Shown here piece by piece: positions 33,658-42,119 of a DNA stretch of 64,000 nt. The DNA is taken from NCBI GenBank assembly GCA_902196205.1, contig CABIKM010000019.1, positions 1 to 64,000 of the forward strand, read 5' to 3'. Below the pieces are notes generated by a model. The model worked only from the letters and a program-made list of their open reading frames with translations, did not search any database and was not told where the DNA came from. Source of the stretch: Candidatus Methylomirabilis lanthanidiphila (GTDB lineage: Bacteria > Methylomirabilota > Methylomirabilia > Methylomirabilales > Methylomirabilaceae). The first letter of the stretch is position 1; each line of letters begins with the position of its first letter. A program made the position numbers and the translations under genes.

Positions 33658-34913
33658 ATCGCCGTCAGGTGGTGGCCTGGACCCTGTATGATTTTGCGAA
33701 CTCGTCCTTTGCTGCGGTCATTGCGGCGACCATCTATGCGACCTACTATGCCCAGGTTGTTGTCGGCAACGACCATGGCGAGGGCGATCTGTGGTGGGGA
33801 CGACTGATCTCCACGTCCATGGCCATCGTGGCGTTGACCTCCCCGATTCTGGGGGGTCTTGCCGACCGGGCCGGAATCCGCAAGCGGCTCTTCTTTGCCG
33901 CCACCTACCTCAGCGTCGGCGCGACGGCGTTGCTGGCGACGGTCGAGCAGGGGATGGTGCTCAGGGGGTTTGCGCTGGGCGTCCTCGGTATGGTGGGATT
34001 TGAGGGGGCGATGGTGTTCTACAACGCCTACCTCCCGGACATCGCCTCCCGCCAGTGGCAGGGGCGCATCTCGGCCTACGGTTTTGCGGTCGGCTACGCC
34101 GGCTCCATCGTTGCCCTTCTCGTTGCCCTCCCGTTTGCAAGGGCGGGCGCGCTCGATTGGTGCTTTCTGTCAACGGCAGGGCTCTTTGGGCTCTTCGCCC
34201 TCCCGGCTTTCGTGGTCCTTCCAAAGGATCGACCCGCCCAGGTCGAGGTTATTGAAGCGGTCTGCGAGAGCGTGCTGGGCACCGTGCGAACGGTCAGGGA
34301 CGTGCTTTCGCTCCGTGAGCTGCGGCGGTTCCTCGGAGCTTATCTGCTGTATGAGGATGGTGTCAACACGGTGATATTCTTTTCCTCGATTTTCGCGGCC
34401 AGGACGCTCGGCTTCGGGATGGCGCAGTTGATCGGCCTGTACCTCCTTGTTCAGGCAACGGCATTAGTTGGGGCCTTCCTGTGGGGCAAGCCCACCGATC
34501 GCCTTGGTCCGAAGGTCGTCGTCCTCTGCATGTTGGTCCTCTGGATCGGCGTAGTGATGGCCGCGTATCTGGTCGAGTCGCAGGGACAGTTTTACGTTCT
34601 TGCGGCCGTCGCCGGCAGTGGTCTCGGCGCCATCCAGGCCGCGAGCCGCACCTTCATGGTCGGCCTGATCCCGAAAGGGCGGGAGGGGGAGTTCTTCGGC
34701 TGTTACGCGCTCTGCGGGAAGACCGCGTCCATACTTGGGCCGCTTATCTTCGGCGCGGTGTCGTACACCACGGCAGGCAACCAGCGCGCAGCCATTCTGT
34801 CGGTCGGCCTGTTTTTCGTCATGGGTCTCATCCTGCTGCTGCGCGTGCAGGCTGGAGGGCCGACGGGTCAGGCTGGAGAGGTGATGGCCGGCGTCTCGTA
34901 CACCGGGGTGTGA
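33654..34913 (+). CDS. MFS transporter, UMF1/Atg22-like family
   Basis: 419 residues, about 12 membrane segments. N-terminus VVAWTLYDFANSSFAAVI is diagnostic of the UMF1 (Atg22-like) family; RAGIRKRLFF near 74 is the usual charged loop after helix 2, and GGLADRAG resembles the MFS motif A. Substrate unknown; amino-acid or sugar efflux has been proposed for relatives. Its position inside the tsaE-tsaB run is conserved-looking but no functional link is evident. Confidence 0.88.
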   Translation: MNRRQVVAWTLYDFANSSFAAVIAATIYATYYAQVVVGNDHGEGDLWWGRLISTSMAIVALTSPILGGLADRAGIRKRLFFAATYLSVGATALLATVEQGMVLRGFALGVLGMVGFEGAMVFYNAYLPDIASRQWQGRISAYGFAVGYAGSIVALLVALPFARAGALDWCFLSTAGLFGLFALPAFVVLPKDRPAQVEVIEAVCESVLGTVRTVRDVLSLRELRRFLGAYLLYEDGVNTVIFFSSIFAARTLGFGMAQLIGLYLLVQATALVGAFLWGKPTDRLGPKVVVLCMLVLWIGVVMAAYLVESQGQFYVLAAVAGSGLGAIQAASRTFMVGLIPKGREGEFFGCYALCGKTASILGPLIFGAVSYTTAGNQRAAILSVGLFFVMGLILLLRVQAGGPTGQAGEVMAGVSYTGV

Positions 34914-34965
34914 TGGTACAGAGACTCTTGTCGGATCACATGGTCTGTCATATGGTTACATTGCC

Positions 34966-35670
34966 ATGCTGGTAATGGGAATAGAGACATCGACAATGCA
35001 GGGAGGAGTGGCCCTTGTCTCAGGGCAAGGGGTGATCTGCGAATATACGCTGAATGTCAAGGCGCCTTACAGCGAGCGCTTACTGCCGTTGATTGACAGA
35101 GCCTTGCAAGATGTGGGGATCACCCCGGATCAAATCGAGGGCTTCGCCGTGGCTGTCGGTCCAGGTGCCTTCACCGGCCTGCGAATCGGCCTGAGTACTG
35201 CGAAGGCTTTGGCGGCTGCGGGGAGCCAACTGCTTGTCGGCGTATCGACCCTTGAAGCGATGGCGTGGACGCTTCCATTCTGTGCGTACCAGATCTGCCC
35301 CATCCTCGATGCCAGGAAGGGCGAGATATGCAGCGCGCTGTTTCGCCACGAGGGGGATCGGGTGATCCGCCTGTCGGACGACGCGGCCGTATCGCCTGAG
35401 ACGCTATCAAGCCGGATTGAACAACCGACTGTCTTTCTGGGCGACGGGCTGACAGTCTATGAGAGCGTTCTACGATCCCAACTGAAGGGGCTGGCGCTGT
35501 TTGCCCCGCTCGCAGGACGCGGAGGGCGGGCGGCCGCCGTGGCGGAACTTGGACGCCGCCGTCTCCTGCACGGCCATCGGGATGATCTCGCAGAACTGGC
35601 GCCCCGTTATCTGCGGCCCACTGAGGCGGAGTTGAAACGCCTTGGCAGATTCGTTCCGGTGGCGTCGTAG
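34966..35670 (+). CDS. tsaB: tRNA threonylcarbamoyladenosine biosynthesis protein TsaB
   Basis: 234 residues, ASKHA-fold partner of TsaD for t6A37. N-terminal MGIETSTMQGGVAL, HSERLLPLI-like APYSERLLPLIDRAL near 37, and VGPGAFTGLRIGLSTAKALA near 65-84 are diagnostic. An ATG three codons on (34975) is an alternative start. The rimI gene follows 27 bases later, the usual tsaB-rimI order. Confidence 0.94.
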   Translation: MLVMGIETSTMQGGVALVSGQGVICEYTLNVKAPYSERLLPLIDRALQDVGITPDQIEGFAVAVGPGAFTGLRIGLSTAKALAAAGSQLLVGVSTLEAMAWTLPFCAYQICPILDARKGEICSALFRHEGDRVIRLSDDAAVSPETLSSRIEQPTVFLGDGLTVYESVLRSQLKGLALFAPLAGRGGRAAAVAELGRRRLLHGHRDDLAELAPRYLRPTEAELKRLGRFVPVAS

Positions 35671-35697
35671 CGCGGGCACGGAGGCCACACACTGACG

Positions 35698-36171
35698 ATG
35701 AACAAGACGAGACTTGCGGTCGTATGCGATTCGATGCGCAAAGAGGATCTGCCGGAGGTTCTGGTCATAGAGAGTCTCTCGTTTGCCGAACCATGGACCG
35801 AGGAGATGTTCCTGCACGAATTGAGTTCCGAGCGGATCGCTCAATCACTGGTGGCACGGGCGGACGAAGGGAACGGAGAACGGATCGTCGGATTTCTGTG
35901 CGCGTGGATTGTCAGCGGGGAGTTGCATATCAATAATCTCGCCGTCCATCCGGGCTATCGAGGCCGCGGGGTCGCCTCCCAACTGCTGGACGAGATGCTT
36001 ATTCGGGCCTATGCCAAGGAGGTGACGGTCGGCTACCTGGAGGTGCGGGCATCGAATGAGGCGGCGGCCGAGCTGTACAAGGCTTACGGTTTTGCGGCGA
36101 TCGGCCGCCGCCGCAATTACTACGAGCACCCGCGGGAAGATGCCATCGTGATGCGCCGGCAGCCGCTGTGA
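35698..36171 (+). CDS. rimI: ribosomal protein alanine N-acetyltransferase (RimI)
   Basis: 157 residues, GNAT fold. Acetyl-CoA site VHPGYRGRGVASQLLDEM (about 83-100), ELHINNLAV before it, and the RimI-type end EVRASNEAAAELYKAYGF, GRRRNYYEHPREDAIVM. Acetylates the N-terminal alanine of ribosomal protein S18 in the founding example; the substrate here is inferred. Confidence 0.9.
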   Translation: MNKTRLAVVCDSMRKEDLPEVLVIESLSFAEPWTEEMFLHELSSERIAQSLVARADEGNGERIVGFLCAWIVSGELHINNLAVHPGYRGRGVASQLLDEMLIRAYAKEVTVGYLEVRASNEAAAELYKAYGFAAIGRRRNYYEHPREDAIVMRRQPL

Positions 36172-36249
36172 TCTGCCGAGGATCGTTGTAAAATCTGCTT
36201 TCAGCCCTCTGCGGTTATAGGCTATAGTACAAGAGATAAGAAGGGGCTG

Positions 36250-36370
36250 GTCTGCTCGGTCTATTTGGTCTATGCGGTCTAGACTGAACGTTGGCGCCGG
36301 GCGAACAGCGATCTTGGATAAACCCAATAGACTCAACAGACGCAATAAACCCAACAGACGCAACAGACAT
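36250..36370. repeat. short-period GGTCTATTT / AACAGACGCAATA array
   Basis: CTCGGTCTATTTGGTCTATGCGG units, a spacer, then AACCCAATAGACTCAACAGACGCA units. Same family as 5428-5520 and 26225-26340. Confidence 0.7.
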
Positions 36371-36390
36371 TTTGTATAAAAGGAGCACAG

Positions 36391-36570
36391 ATGATCGATA
36401 AAGAGCTGCTGGAGATCCTGGCTTGTCCGGCCTGTAAGGCTGGGGTCGTGCTGGACGAGCCCGCGTCACGGATCGTCTGTACGGCGTGTGGGCGGCGCTA
36501 TCCGATCCGGGACGACATTCCCGTCATGCTGATCGATGAGGCGGAGGCTGGGCCGCCGTCACAGCCGTAG
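36391..36570 (+). CDS. Trm112-like / UPF0434 zinc-ribbon protein
   Basis: 59 residues: MIDKELLEILACPACKAGV, RIVCTACGRRYPIRDDIPVML. Four cysteines in two CxxC pairs (12/15 and 33/36) make the Trm112-like zinc ribbon, in other organisms an activating partner of methyltransferases; the role of the free bacterial form is unclear. AAAGGAG lies seven bases before the ATG. It ends 11 bases before gltX. Confidence 0.9.
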   Translation: MIDKELLEILACPACKAGVVLDEPASRIVCTACGRRYPIRDDIPVMLIDEAEAGPPSQP

Positions 36571-36581
36571 GGGAGAACACC

Positions 36582-38027
36582 GTGTCGAAGGTCAGGGTCA
36601 GATTTGCGCCGAGCCCGACGGGCTATCTGCATGTCGGTGGCGCCAGGACTGCGCTGTATAACTGGCTGTTCGCGCGTCACGAGAAGGGCGACTTCATCCT
36701 GCGGATTGAAGATACCGATGCGGAGCGGTCCACGGATGAATCCACGACAACGATCCTGGAAGCGCTGCGCTGGCTTGGCCTGGACTGGGATGAAGGGCCG
36801 GAGGTGGGCGGGCCGGTCGGACCGTATCGGCAGGCTGATCGTCTGAAGCTGTATCACGACTATGCGCAGCGGCTGCTGGACGAGGGCAAGGCCTACTACT
36901 GTATCTGCACGCCGGAGGAGCTGGAAGCGCGGCGCAAGGCGGCACTGGCGGCCGGGACCTCTCCAAGATACGACGGCCGCTGCCGACAGCGGGGTAACGA
37001 TCCTGCGGGAGCAGACGGGAGAGGCGCCGTTGTCCGTCTGCTGGTCGGAGAGGAGGGGACGATCGAGATTGCCGACCTCGTTCACGGTCCGATTCGGTTT
37101 GAGACCGGCGATCTGGACGATTTCATCCTCCTGCGTTCCGACGGAATGCCGACATACAACTTTGCGGTCGTCGTAGACGACGTGCTGATGGGCATGACGC
37201 ACGTGATCAGGGGTGACGATCATATCTCGAATACACCGCGTCAGATTGTACTCTACGAGGCGTTGGATCTTCCGATCCCGCACTTTGCCCATATTCCCAT
37301 GATTTTGGGAGCCGATCGCTCCCGTCTTTCGAAACGGCACGGCGCCACGTCGGTTCTCGCCTACCAGCAGATGGGTTACCTGCCTGAGGCAGTGGTAAAC
37401 TATCTCGCGCGGCTTGGTTGGTCGTACGGCGACCAGGAGATCTTCACCCAGGACGAGTTGGTCGGGTACTTCAGCCTTGAGCGGGTGGGCAAGACGCCGG
37501 CGGTCTTCGACCCGGTCAAGCTCGAGTGGCTGAACGGCCAGTATATCAAGCGCGCCTCCGCTGATCGGCTGACGGCGCTGCTCAAGCCCTTCTGGGGGGC
37601 GGCCGGCGTCAGTCCGGAGGGACTGGCGGGAATGGGCGAAGACCGATTGCAGCGGATGGTCTGCCTGTTTCAGGAGCGGGCCAGGACACTGACAGAACTC
37701 GCGTCCTCGTCCAGATTCGTGTTCGATGGGAAGATTGAGCGCGATGCGGCGGCGGCGCTCAAGGTTCTGACTCCGGAAGCGAAGGCCAGGGTCCGCACGC
37801 TGGCGGCGGAGATCGAGGCGCTGCCGACCTTTACGGCGGAGACGCTGGAGACGCTGTTCCGAACGAGGGCGGCGGCTCTTGGTATAAAACTGGTCGATCT
37901 GGCCCAGCCGTTCAGGGTTGCGCTGTCGGGAAAAACCGTCAGTCCTCCTATCTTTCCGATTATGGAGCTGATGGGGTGGAACGCCGTGCGACGTCGAGTA
38001 GAAGAAGCATTGGAGGGGGAAGGATGA
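36582..38027 (+). CDS. gltX: glutamate--tRNA ligase
   Basis: 481 residues, class I synthetase. HIGH-type motif PSPTGYLHVGG (10-20), RIEDTDAERS near 45, RGDDHISNTPRQ near 208, KMSKS-type RSRLSKRHG near 248. GTG start with AGGGGAG upstream. The stop overlaps the greA start (ATGA). Whether it also charges tRNA-Gln cannot be told here; the tRNA-Gln gene lies 700 bases downstream. Confidence 0.96.
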   Translation: MSKVRVRFAPSPTGYLHVGGARTALYNWLFARHEKGDFILRIEDTDAERSTDESTTTILEALRWLGLDWDEGPEVGGPVGPYRQADRLKLYHDYAQRLLDEGKAYYCICTPEELEARRKAALAAGTSPRYDGRCRQRGNDPAGADGRGAVVRLLVGEEGTIEIADLVHGPIRFETGDLDDFILLRSDGMPTYNFAVVVDDVLMGMTHVIRGDDHISNTPRQIVLYEALDLPIPHFAHIPMILGADRSRLSKRHGATSVLAYQQMGYLPEAVVNYLARLGWSYGDQEIFTQDELVGYFSLERVGKTPAVFDPVKLEWLNGQYIKRASADRLTALLKPFWGAAGVSPEGLAGMGEDRLQRMVCLFQERARTLTELASSSRFVFDGKIERDAAAALKVLTPEAKARVRTLAAEIEALPTFTAETLETLFRTRAAALGIKLVDLAQPFRVALSGKTVSPPIFPIMELMGWNAVRRRVEEALEGEG

Positions 38028-38524
38028 AGATTGAGGCGCTACTTGATGAGCTTCGACAAGAGTTCAACAAATTGGAACGGGAATTCAGGCAGGAGCTTCC
38101 GAAGAAGATCCAGGCCGCCAGGGAATTAGGCGATCTGCGAGAGAACGGTGAATACGAAACGATCAAGGACCGACAGGGGTTTGTCAAGGCCAGGATGGCC
38201 TTTCTGCAACAGCGGATTGCGGAGATCAGTAAGATCGATCTGAGGGCGATCCCGAAGGACCGCGTCGCCCTGGGCAGCACCGTTCATCTCATAGACGAAG
38301 AAACCGGCACAGAAACCGTCTACACCTTAGTCTTTCCGGAACTTATGGACAGTTCACGCGGCTGGATCTCGGTTGCCTCCCCCATCGGGCGAAGCCTCAT
38401 CGGCAAGCAGGAGGGCGATCGGGTCGTGATGACGACGCCGGGCGGGACCAAGGCCTTCGAGATGATGAAACTTCTGACATTGCACGAGACTTTGCAGGGC
38501 CACTCCAACGGGACGGGCTCCTGA
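38024..38524 (+). CDS. greA: transcription elongation factor GreA-like protein
   Basis: 166 residues. N-terminal antiparallel coiled coil with the acidic tip ARELGDLRENGEYETIKDRQ near 37-56 that reactivates backtracked RNA polymerase. The C-terminal FKBP-like domain includes ALGSTVHLIDEETG and ISVASPIGRSLIGKQEGDRV. Shares ATGA with gltX. Tail past residue 155 is unconserved. Confidence 0.9.
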   Translation: MKIEALLDELRQEFNKLEREFRQELPKKIQAARELGDLRENGEYETIKDRQGFVKARMAFLQQRIAEISKIDLRAIPKDRVALGSTVHLIDEETGTETVYTLVFPELMDSSRGWISVASPIGRSLIGKQEGDRVVMTTPGGTKAFEMMKLLTLHETLQGHSNGTGS

Positions 38525-38569
38525 AGATACATCGCACCCTGCAACACCCCGCCGTCGTTACCAGAAAAG

Positions 38570-38625
38570 GCTTCAGCCGGCGTCATTGCGAGGGAGCGCA
38601 ACGACCGAAGCAATCCAATCGTTTT
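38570..38625. repeat. GTCATTGCGAGGG...GAAGCAATC half repeat
   Basis: GCGTCATTGCGAGGGAGCGCAACGACCGAAGCAATCC, a common palindromic-repeat half related to the ends of the 23942-24183 element. Confidence 0.5.
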
Positions 38626-38630
38626 TCACC

Positions 38631-38659
38631 TTGACTTTTCTTCGCTGTTTGTAGATAGT
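38631..38659 (+). promoter_or_regulatory. probable tRNA-Gln promoter
   Basis: TTGACT (38631-38636), 17 bases, GATAGT (38654-38659), about 40 bases before the tRNA. The -10 is imperfect. The predicted transcript would begin inside the strong hairpin that follows. Confidence 0.45.
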
Positions 38660-38660
38660 G

Positions 38661-38698
38661 TGAACGTCCAAAGGCGCGCCCTTTGGACGTTCATTTTT
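38661..38698 (+). terminator. terminator-like hairpin between greA and tRNA-Gln
   Basis: TGAACGTCCAAAGG/CCTTTGGACGTTCA, 14 perfect pairs with a five-base loop (38661-38693), then TTTTT. Should end the gltX-greA transcript; part of it would also be the 5' leader of the tRNA precursor. Confidence 0.8.
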
Positions 38699-38700
38699 GG

Positions 38701-38774
38701 TGGGGGGTCGTCCAACGGTAGGACGGCAGACTCTGGATCTGCTTATCGAGGTTCGAATCCTTGCCCCCCAGCCA
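38701..38774 (+). tRNA. tRNA-Gln (anticodon CUG)
   Basis: Complete cloverleaf of 74 bases: acceptor TGGGGGG/CCCCCCA, D arm GTCC-AACGGTA-GGAC, anticodon stem GCAGA/TCTGC with loop CTCTGGA (anticodon CTG at 38733-38735), T arm CGAGG-TTCGAAT-CCTTG, discriminator G and encoded CCA (38772-38774). Confidence 0.97.
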
Positions 38775-38795
38775 ATCTAACTCGTTGACCTCATT

Positions 38796-38835
38796 GGCTC
38801 ACTCGGCATTTCGCTGAGTGGGCCATTTGTATTTT
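38796..38835 (+). terminator. terminator after tRNA-Gln
   Basis: GGCTCACTCGG/CGCTGAGTGGGCC hairpin (11 pairs, two wobbles, 38796-38824) followed by ATTTGTATTTT. Confidence 0.65.
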
Positions 38836-38839
38836 GTGG

Positions 38840-39228
38840 ATGCCTGGGTGCGTCTGGGTGCCCTTTCCGATGTCCGAACGGCAGCCCGGTCGGCGCCTGG
38901 GATGAGCCTGAACATTGCAGAAAGTATCGAGAACTGATTTCCGACCTAAGAACTACGCCTAAATGGGTATTGCTACAGTCTACGTAAATGTGATACAAGA
39001 TAATAAATGGTGATAGCATAAGATACAATGTATAAAATACGTGCACCTAGTCTATTTATTTATAGATAAGGCAAAGTTATTGAGGCGGCGAGCCGAAAAA
39101 TTAGACCTAGCTATCAGGTATCGCTTGGACAGATTTGAATGACGCCTAAGTATTTATCGACTATCAATGATGAAACAAGGAAATGGAATCAATGGAATTA
39201 CTATGAGCGATTGCTCTGAGGTAGATTG
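38840..39228. other. AT-richer gene-free interval after tRNA-Gln
   Basis: From about 38930 to 39260 the DNA is visibly AT-richer than the rest of the window (e.g. GATACAAGATAATAAATGG). No convincing ORF, RNA or integrase is seen, and no copy of the tRNA 3' end occurs downstream in the window. Confidence 0.5.
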
Positions 39229-39244
39229 TGGTATGCATATTGCA
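39229..39244 (+). promoter_or_regulatory. candidate sigma54 promoter upstream of the PAS-LuxR gene
   Basis: TGGTATGCATATTGCA: GG (39230-39231) and GC (39242-39243) are ten bases apart, in TGGYAYG-N4-TTGCA form. About 115 bases before the start codon. No GTCTC-N6-GAGAC dyads are seen nearby, so the activator is uncertain. Confidence 0.4.
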
Positions 39245-39358
39245 GCTATGTTTATTGTTCAACCGTTAGGCTTGGCATATCGATGACCTTGGGGAGCGAG
39301 AGTCGTGGTAGAATGAGTTAGTGCCAAGCAGTGTTGGCCATCGGGGGAGAACGATCAT

Positions 39359-40021
39359 ATGTATAATCCCCTGGAATTCCTCTCTAATACAGCCGATGGG
39401 GTATTGGCGGTCGACCAGGAGCAACGGATCGTATTTTGGAATAAGGCGGCGGAGAGGCTCCTCGGTTTCCAGGCGAAAGAGATGCTGGGGAGGTTCTGCC
39501 ATGACGTCATCGGCGGTTGCGATGAATCAGGTCAGCAACTTTGCAAGAGCGGCTGTCTTCAACAATTGCGGGATGCCACACCCGGCGGAGTTGCCGATCG
39601 CAATATCCTGGTAGCCACAAAGACCAGCCAACAGGTATGGCTGAACGTCAGCACTGTATTGGTCCCTTCAAGTCGCCGCCATCTCTGCGCGCTGGTACAT
39701 CTTTTTCGTGACGTTACAGCCCAGAAAGAGCCCACACATTCCATTCAGCAGGTTGTAGATGCGTTGTCGAAGCTTTCCGCCACTCAAGCAACTGCCCGTC
39801 CAGTGAATGACGCTCGGCGTTCCACATCATCAGATCTCACGCGTCGGGAAAAGGAGATACTTCGTCTCATTGCATCGGGTCATACGACAAAGGCCATCGC
39901 GCAAGCACTGTACATCAGTCCTGCTACCGTGCGGAATCATATCCACAGCGTATTAACAAAGCTGGGCGCGAGACACCGACTCGAGGCGGTATTGCTCGCT
40001 GCCAGCCATCACACTCTATGA
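39359..40021 (+). CDS. PAS-domain LuxR-type transcription regulator
   Basis: 220 residues. The N-terminal PAS domain (about 5-120) has TADGVLAVDQEQRIVFWNKAAERLLG and the typical closing strand LCALVHLFRDVTAQK; a cluster of three cysteines (CHDVIGGC, LCKSGCLQQ) could bind a cofactor or metal, as in other cysteine-bearing PAS domains. The C-terminal LuxR HTH is complete: LTRREKEILRLIASGHTTKAIAQALYI (about 158-184) and VRNHIHSVLTKLG. No receiver domain, so sensing is probably direct. First gene of the second exopolysaccharide locus. Confidence 0.88.
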   Translation: MYNPLEFLSNTADGVLAVDQEQRIVFWNKAAERLLGFQAKEMLGRFCHDVIGGCDESGQQLCKSGCLQQLRDATPGGVADRNILVATKTSQQVWLNVSTVLVPSSRRHLCALVHLFRDVTAQKEPTHSIQQVVDALSKLSATQATARPVNDARRSTSSDLTRREKEILRLIASGHTTKAIAQALYISPATVRNHIHSVLTKLGARHRLEAVLLAASHHTL

Positions 40022-40235
40022 CCAGGATTCTCACCATCACCCATTGGCGATCAAGTTACCCTCCGTTTTTATCCGCTTATTCATGATAGATGATCTATTG
40101 ACGAAGGTTGGTGTGGATGTTAAGTATTAAAATGCAATAAAGTTGACCGCAAACAAATAGTCCTCACCATAGCGGTTCGCCCTACTACCATACAAGCGAA
40201 GACCTGCGGGCTGCGCGAATTCTCGGAGGCGAAAG

Positions 40236-41672
40236 ATGGGGATCAGAAGTCAAATCCCAGGCACTCCAGAAGATCACAGTGCGCAAGACGCGATCAATGG
40301 GCTCTTGCAGATGCCTGCCGTGGCAATACCCCTTTTATTGAACGGGCTGGATGCCGTAGATCATGGTGTGTTCATCATCTCGAAGGATGAGCGTATCCTT
40401 CATTACAACGCTGCGTATGCGCGTCATCGACGAATCCGACCGGATGAGATGATCGGCCGCCCACTGGAAGACATTGATCGCCGGAACGACGTACGACACT
40501 TGCTTCGAACGGGTGCGCTTCGGCAAGGTGAAACGGTAGTTGTAGAGCGCAGAACGCACAAAGAATGTCTGATCCCTGTTGCGGACAGGCACAATGGACT
40601 GTTGGGAGTTGTTGTGGTCGTTATGCCGGCTATTGAGACAGCTCAAGTCGCCTCACGCGTGGCGGGCCGTCGAATCAACGGCAAGATCGACAACGAAACC
40701 GTCTGGTGTGCTCGCTTCACGATGGCGGATGTCATCGGCAACAGCGACGCGCTTGCTCAGGTCAAAAAGCTGGCGCTGAAAGCCGCGCAAGGCAATTCAT
40801 CGGTTCTTTTGCTGGGGGAGAGCGGGACCGGAAAAGAGATGTTTGCGCATGCGATCCATGTTGCAAGCGCTCGGAGAGACTGTCCTTTCGTGCCGGTTGA
40901 TTGCTCGGCGATCCCCAGAGAGCTGCTGGAGGCGGAGTTGTTCGGCTATGCTCCGGGGGCCTTTACCGGCGCGTCGAAGGAGGGGAAGCCCGGAAGGTTT
41001 GAGCTCGCACGCGGCGGCACAATCCTGCTCGATGAAATCGGCGAGTTGCCGGTCGAACTGCAGTCCAAACTTCTGCGCGTGTTACAGGACCGGCGAATCG
41101 TGAGAGTGGGGGGAACGATCCCTATCCCGGTTGACTTCAGGTTAATTGCGGCAACCAATCGAGATCTGGAGAGCCTGGTTGTTCAAGGGCAGTTCCGACG
41201 CGATTTGATGTATCGTTTGGACATTATTCGCATGGAGATCCCAGCGCTGCGTGAACGACCTGAGGATATTCCATTGTTGGTGGAATATTTCTGGGAAGTG
41301 AAACGACGAGAAACCGGCAATACTGCCAAACTGTCCGCCGAAGCCTTATGGATACTGGAACAGTACTCCTGGCCCGGCAACGTCCGTGAGCTGGCGAATC
41401 TTGTAGAGCGCCTGCTGGTGACTTCCTCAAAGCCTATCATTGAATCCCACGATCTCCCGTTGGCCTTCTGTCAGAACCGGATGAGTCCCTTGTCTTTCGC
41501 GCCATTCCAGTTGGAACTTGTTTCGGCGGAGGCCGAGCGGCGAACGCTGGAACGAGCCATCTGTCAGACCAAAGGTAATCGGAACAAAGCTGCCCAACTC
41601 GTCGGGTTGTCCCGGGCTACCTTTTACCGCAAGTTGAAGCGGTATAAGCTGACCGGTCCCAACTCTATCTAG
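40236..41672 (+). CDS. PAS-type sigma54-dependent transcriptional activator
   Basis: 478 residues. An N-terminal PAS-like domain (LNGLDAVDHGVFIISKDERI, about 33-52) is followed by the AAA+ sigma54 activator domain: Walker A GESGTGKE near 195-202, GAFTGA near 245-250 (sigma54 contact), Walker B GGTILLDEIGELP near 263-275, and RRDLMYRLDIIRMEIPALRERPEDI. The C-terminal Fis-type HTH is GNRNKAAQLVGLSRATFYRKLK. No receiver domain. The intergenic region just downstream carries three dyads and a -24/-12 promoter, so the following operon is the likely target. Confidence 0.95.
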   Translation: MGIRSQIPGTPEDHSAQDAINGLLQMPAVAIPLLLNGLDAVDHGVFIISKDERILHYNAAYARHRRIRPDEMIGRPLEDIDRRNDVRHLLRTGALRQGETVVVERRTHKECLIPVADRHNGLLGVVVVVMPAIETAQVASRVAGRRINGKIDNETVWCARFTMADVIGNSDALAQVKKLALKAAQGNSSVLLLGESGTGKEMFAHAIHVASARRDCPFVPVDCSAIPRELLEAELFGYAPGAFTGASKEGKPGRFELARGGTILLDEIGELPVELQSKLLRVLQDRRIVRVGGTIPIPVDFRLIAATNRDLESLVVQGQFRRDLMYRLDIIRMEIPALRERPEDIPLLVEYFWEVKRRETGNTAKLSAEALWILEQYSWPGNVRELANLVERLLVTSSKPIIESHDLPLAFCQNRMSPLSFAPFQLELVSAEAERRTLERAICQTKGNRNKAAQLVGLSRATFYRKLKRYKLTGPNSI

Positions 41673-41798
41673 GGGGCCCTTCCTTTCTTTCCTTCAGGTG
41701 AAGCCGGTTTTGTCCCGACCCGCAGGGACAGCCTCAACACTGCTTACCATGTCGGCAACGACGCTCCCGTCAACACACCACGGTGCGTTCGAGGCCCG

Positions 41799-41923
41799 GT
41801 CTCACGGGCGAGATACGTGTATCAGTCTCAAGAGAGGCGTCTCATCCCAGAGACACAGGACAACATGGCATATTGGCGGGGGTCGGCGCCGGCGGCTCTG
41901 TTGGCGTGTCTCATGGATGAGAC
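41799..41923. promoter_or_regulatory. three enhancer-like dyads GTCTC-N6-GAGAY
   Basis: Sites at 41799-41814 (GTCTCACGGGCGAGAT), 41839-41854 (GTCTCATCCCAGAGAC) and 41908-41923 (GTCTCATGGATGAGAC) share GTCTC-N6-GAGA(C/T). They lie 115-240 bases upstream of a -24/-12 promoter, the usual place for sigma54-activator binding sites, and directly downstream of an activator gene. Centre spacings are about 40 and 69 bases. Confidence 0.65.
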
Positions 41924-42036
41924 GATACTTTCATTTTTGCGAATTCCGCTCTTCAGATTACTGCCCTGCCAGTAGTCACGTAAGATTCAGCAGTTACAAT
42001 TATTTTAGCACTGCGCGAGCTATTCCTGCCCGCTGC

Positions 42037-42050
42037 GGCATGCGCCTTGC
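42037..42050 (+). promoter_or_regulatory. sigma54 (-24/-12) promoter
   Basis: GGCATGCGCCTTGC: GG (42037-42038) and GC (42049-42050) ten bases apart, matching GGCACG-N4-TTGC with one change in the core. Predicted transcription start near 42062, about 58 bases before the hydrolase GTG. The 447-base gap 41673-42119 holds no convincing gene. Confidence 0.65.
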
Positions 42051-42119
42051 TCTGAGAATGCTGTCACAACGTCCGAGTGTTTCGACTGAACTGAAACCCT
42101 TCGCGATCGTGCGACGAAG

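Noticed and set aside
38701-38774. tRNA-Gln as an attachment site of an integrated element
   Set aside because: No integrase and no second copy of the tRNA 3' end in the window; kept only as a question for the wider genome.
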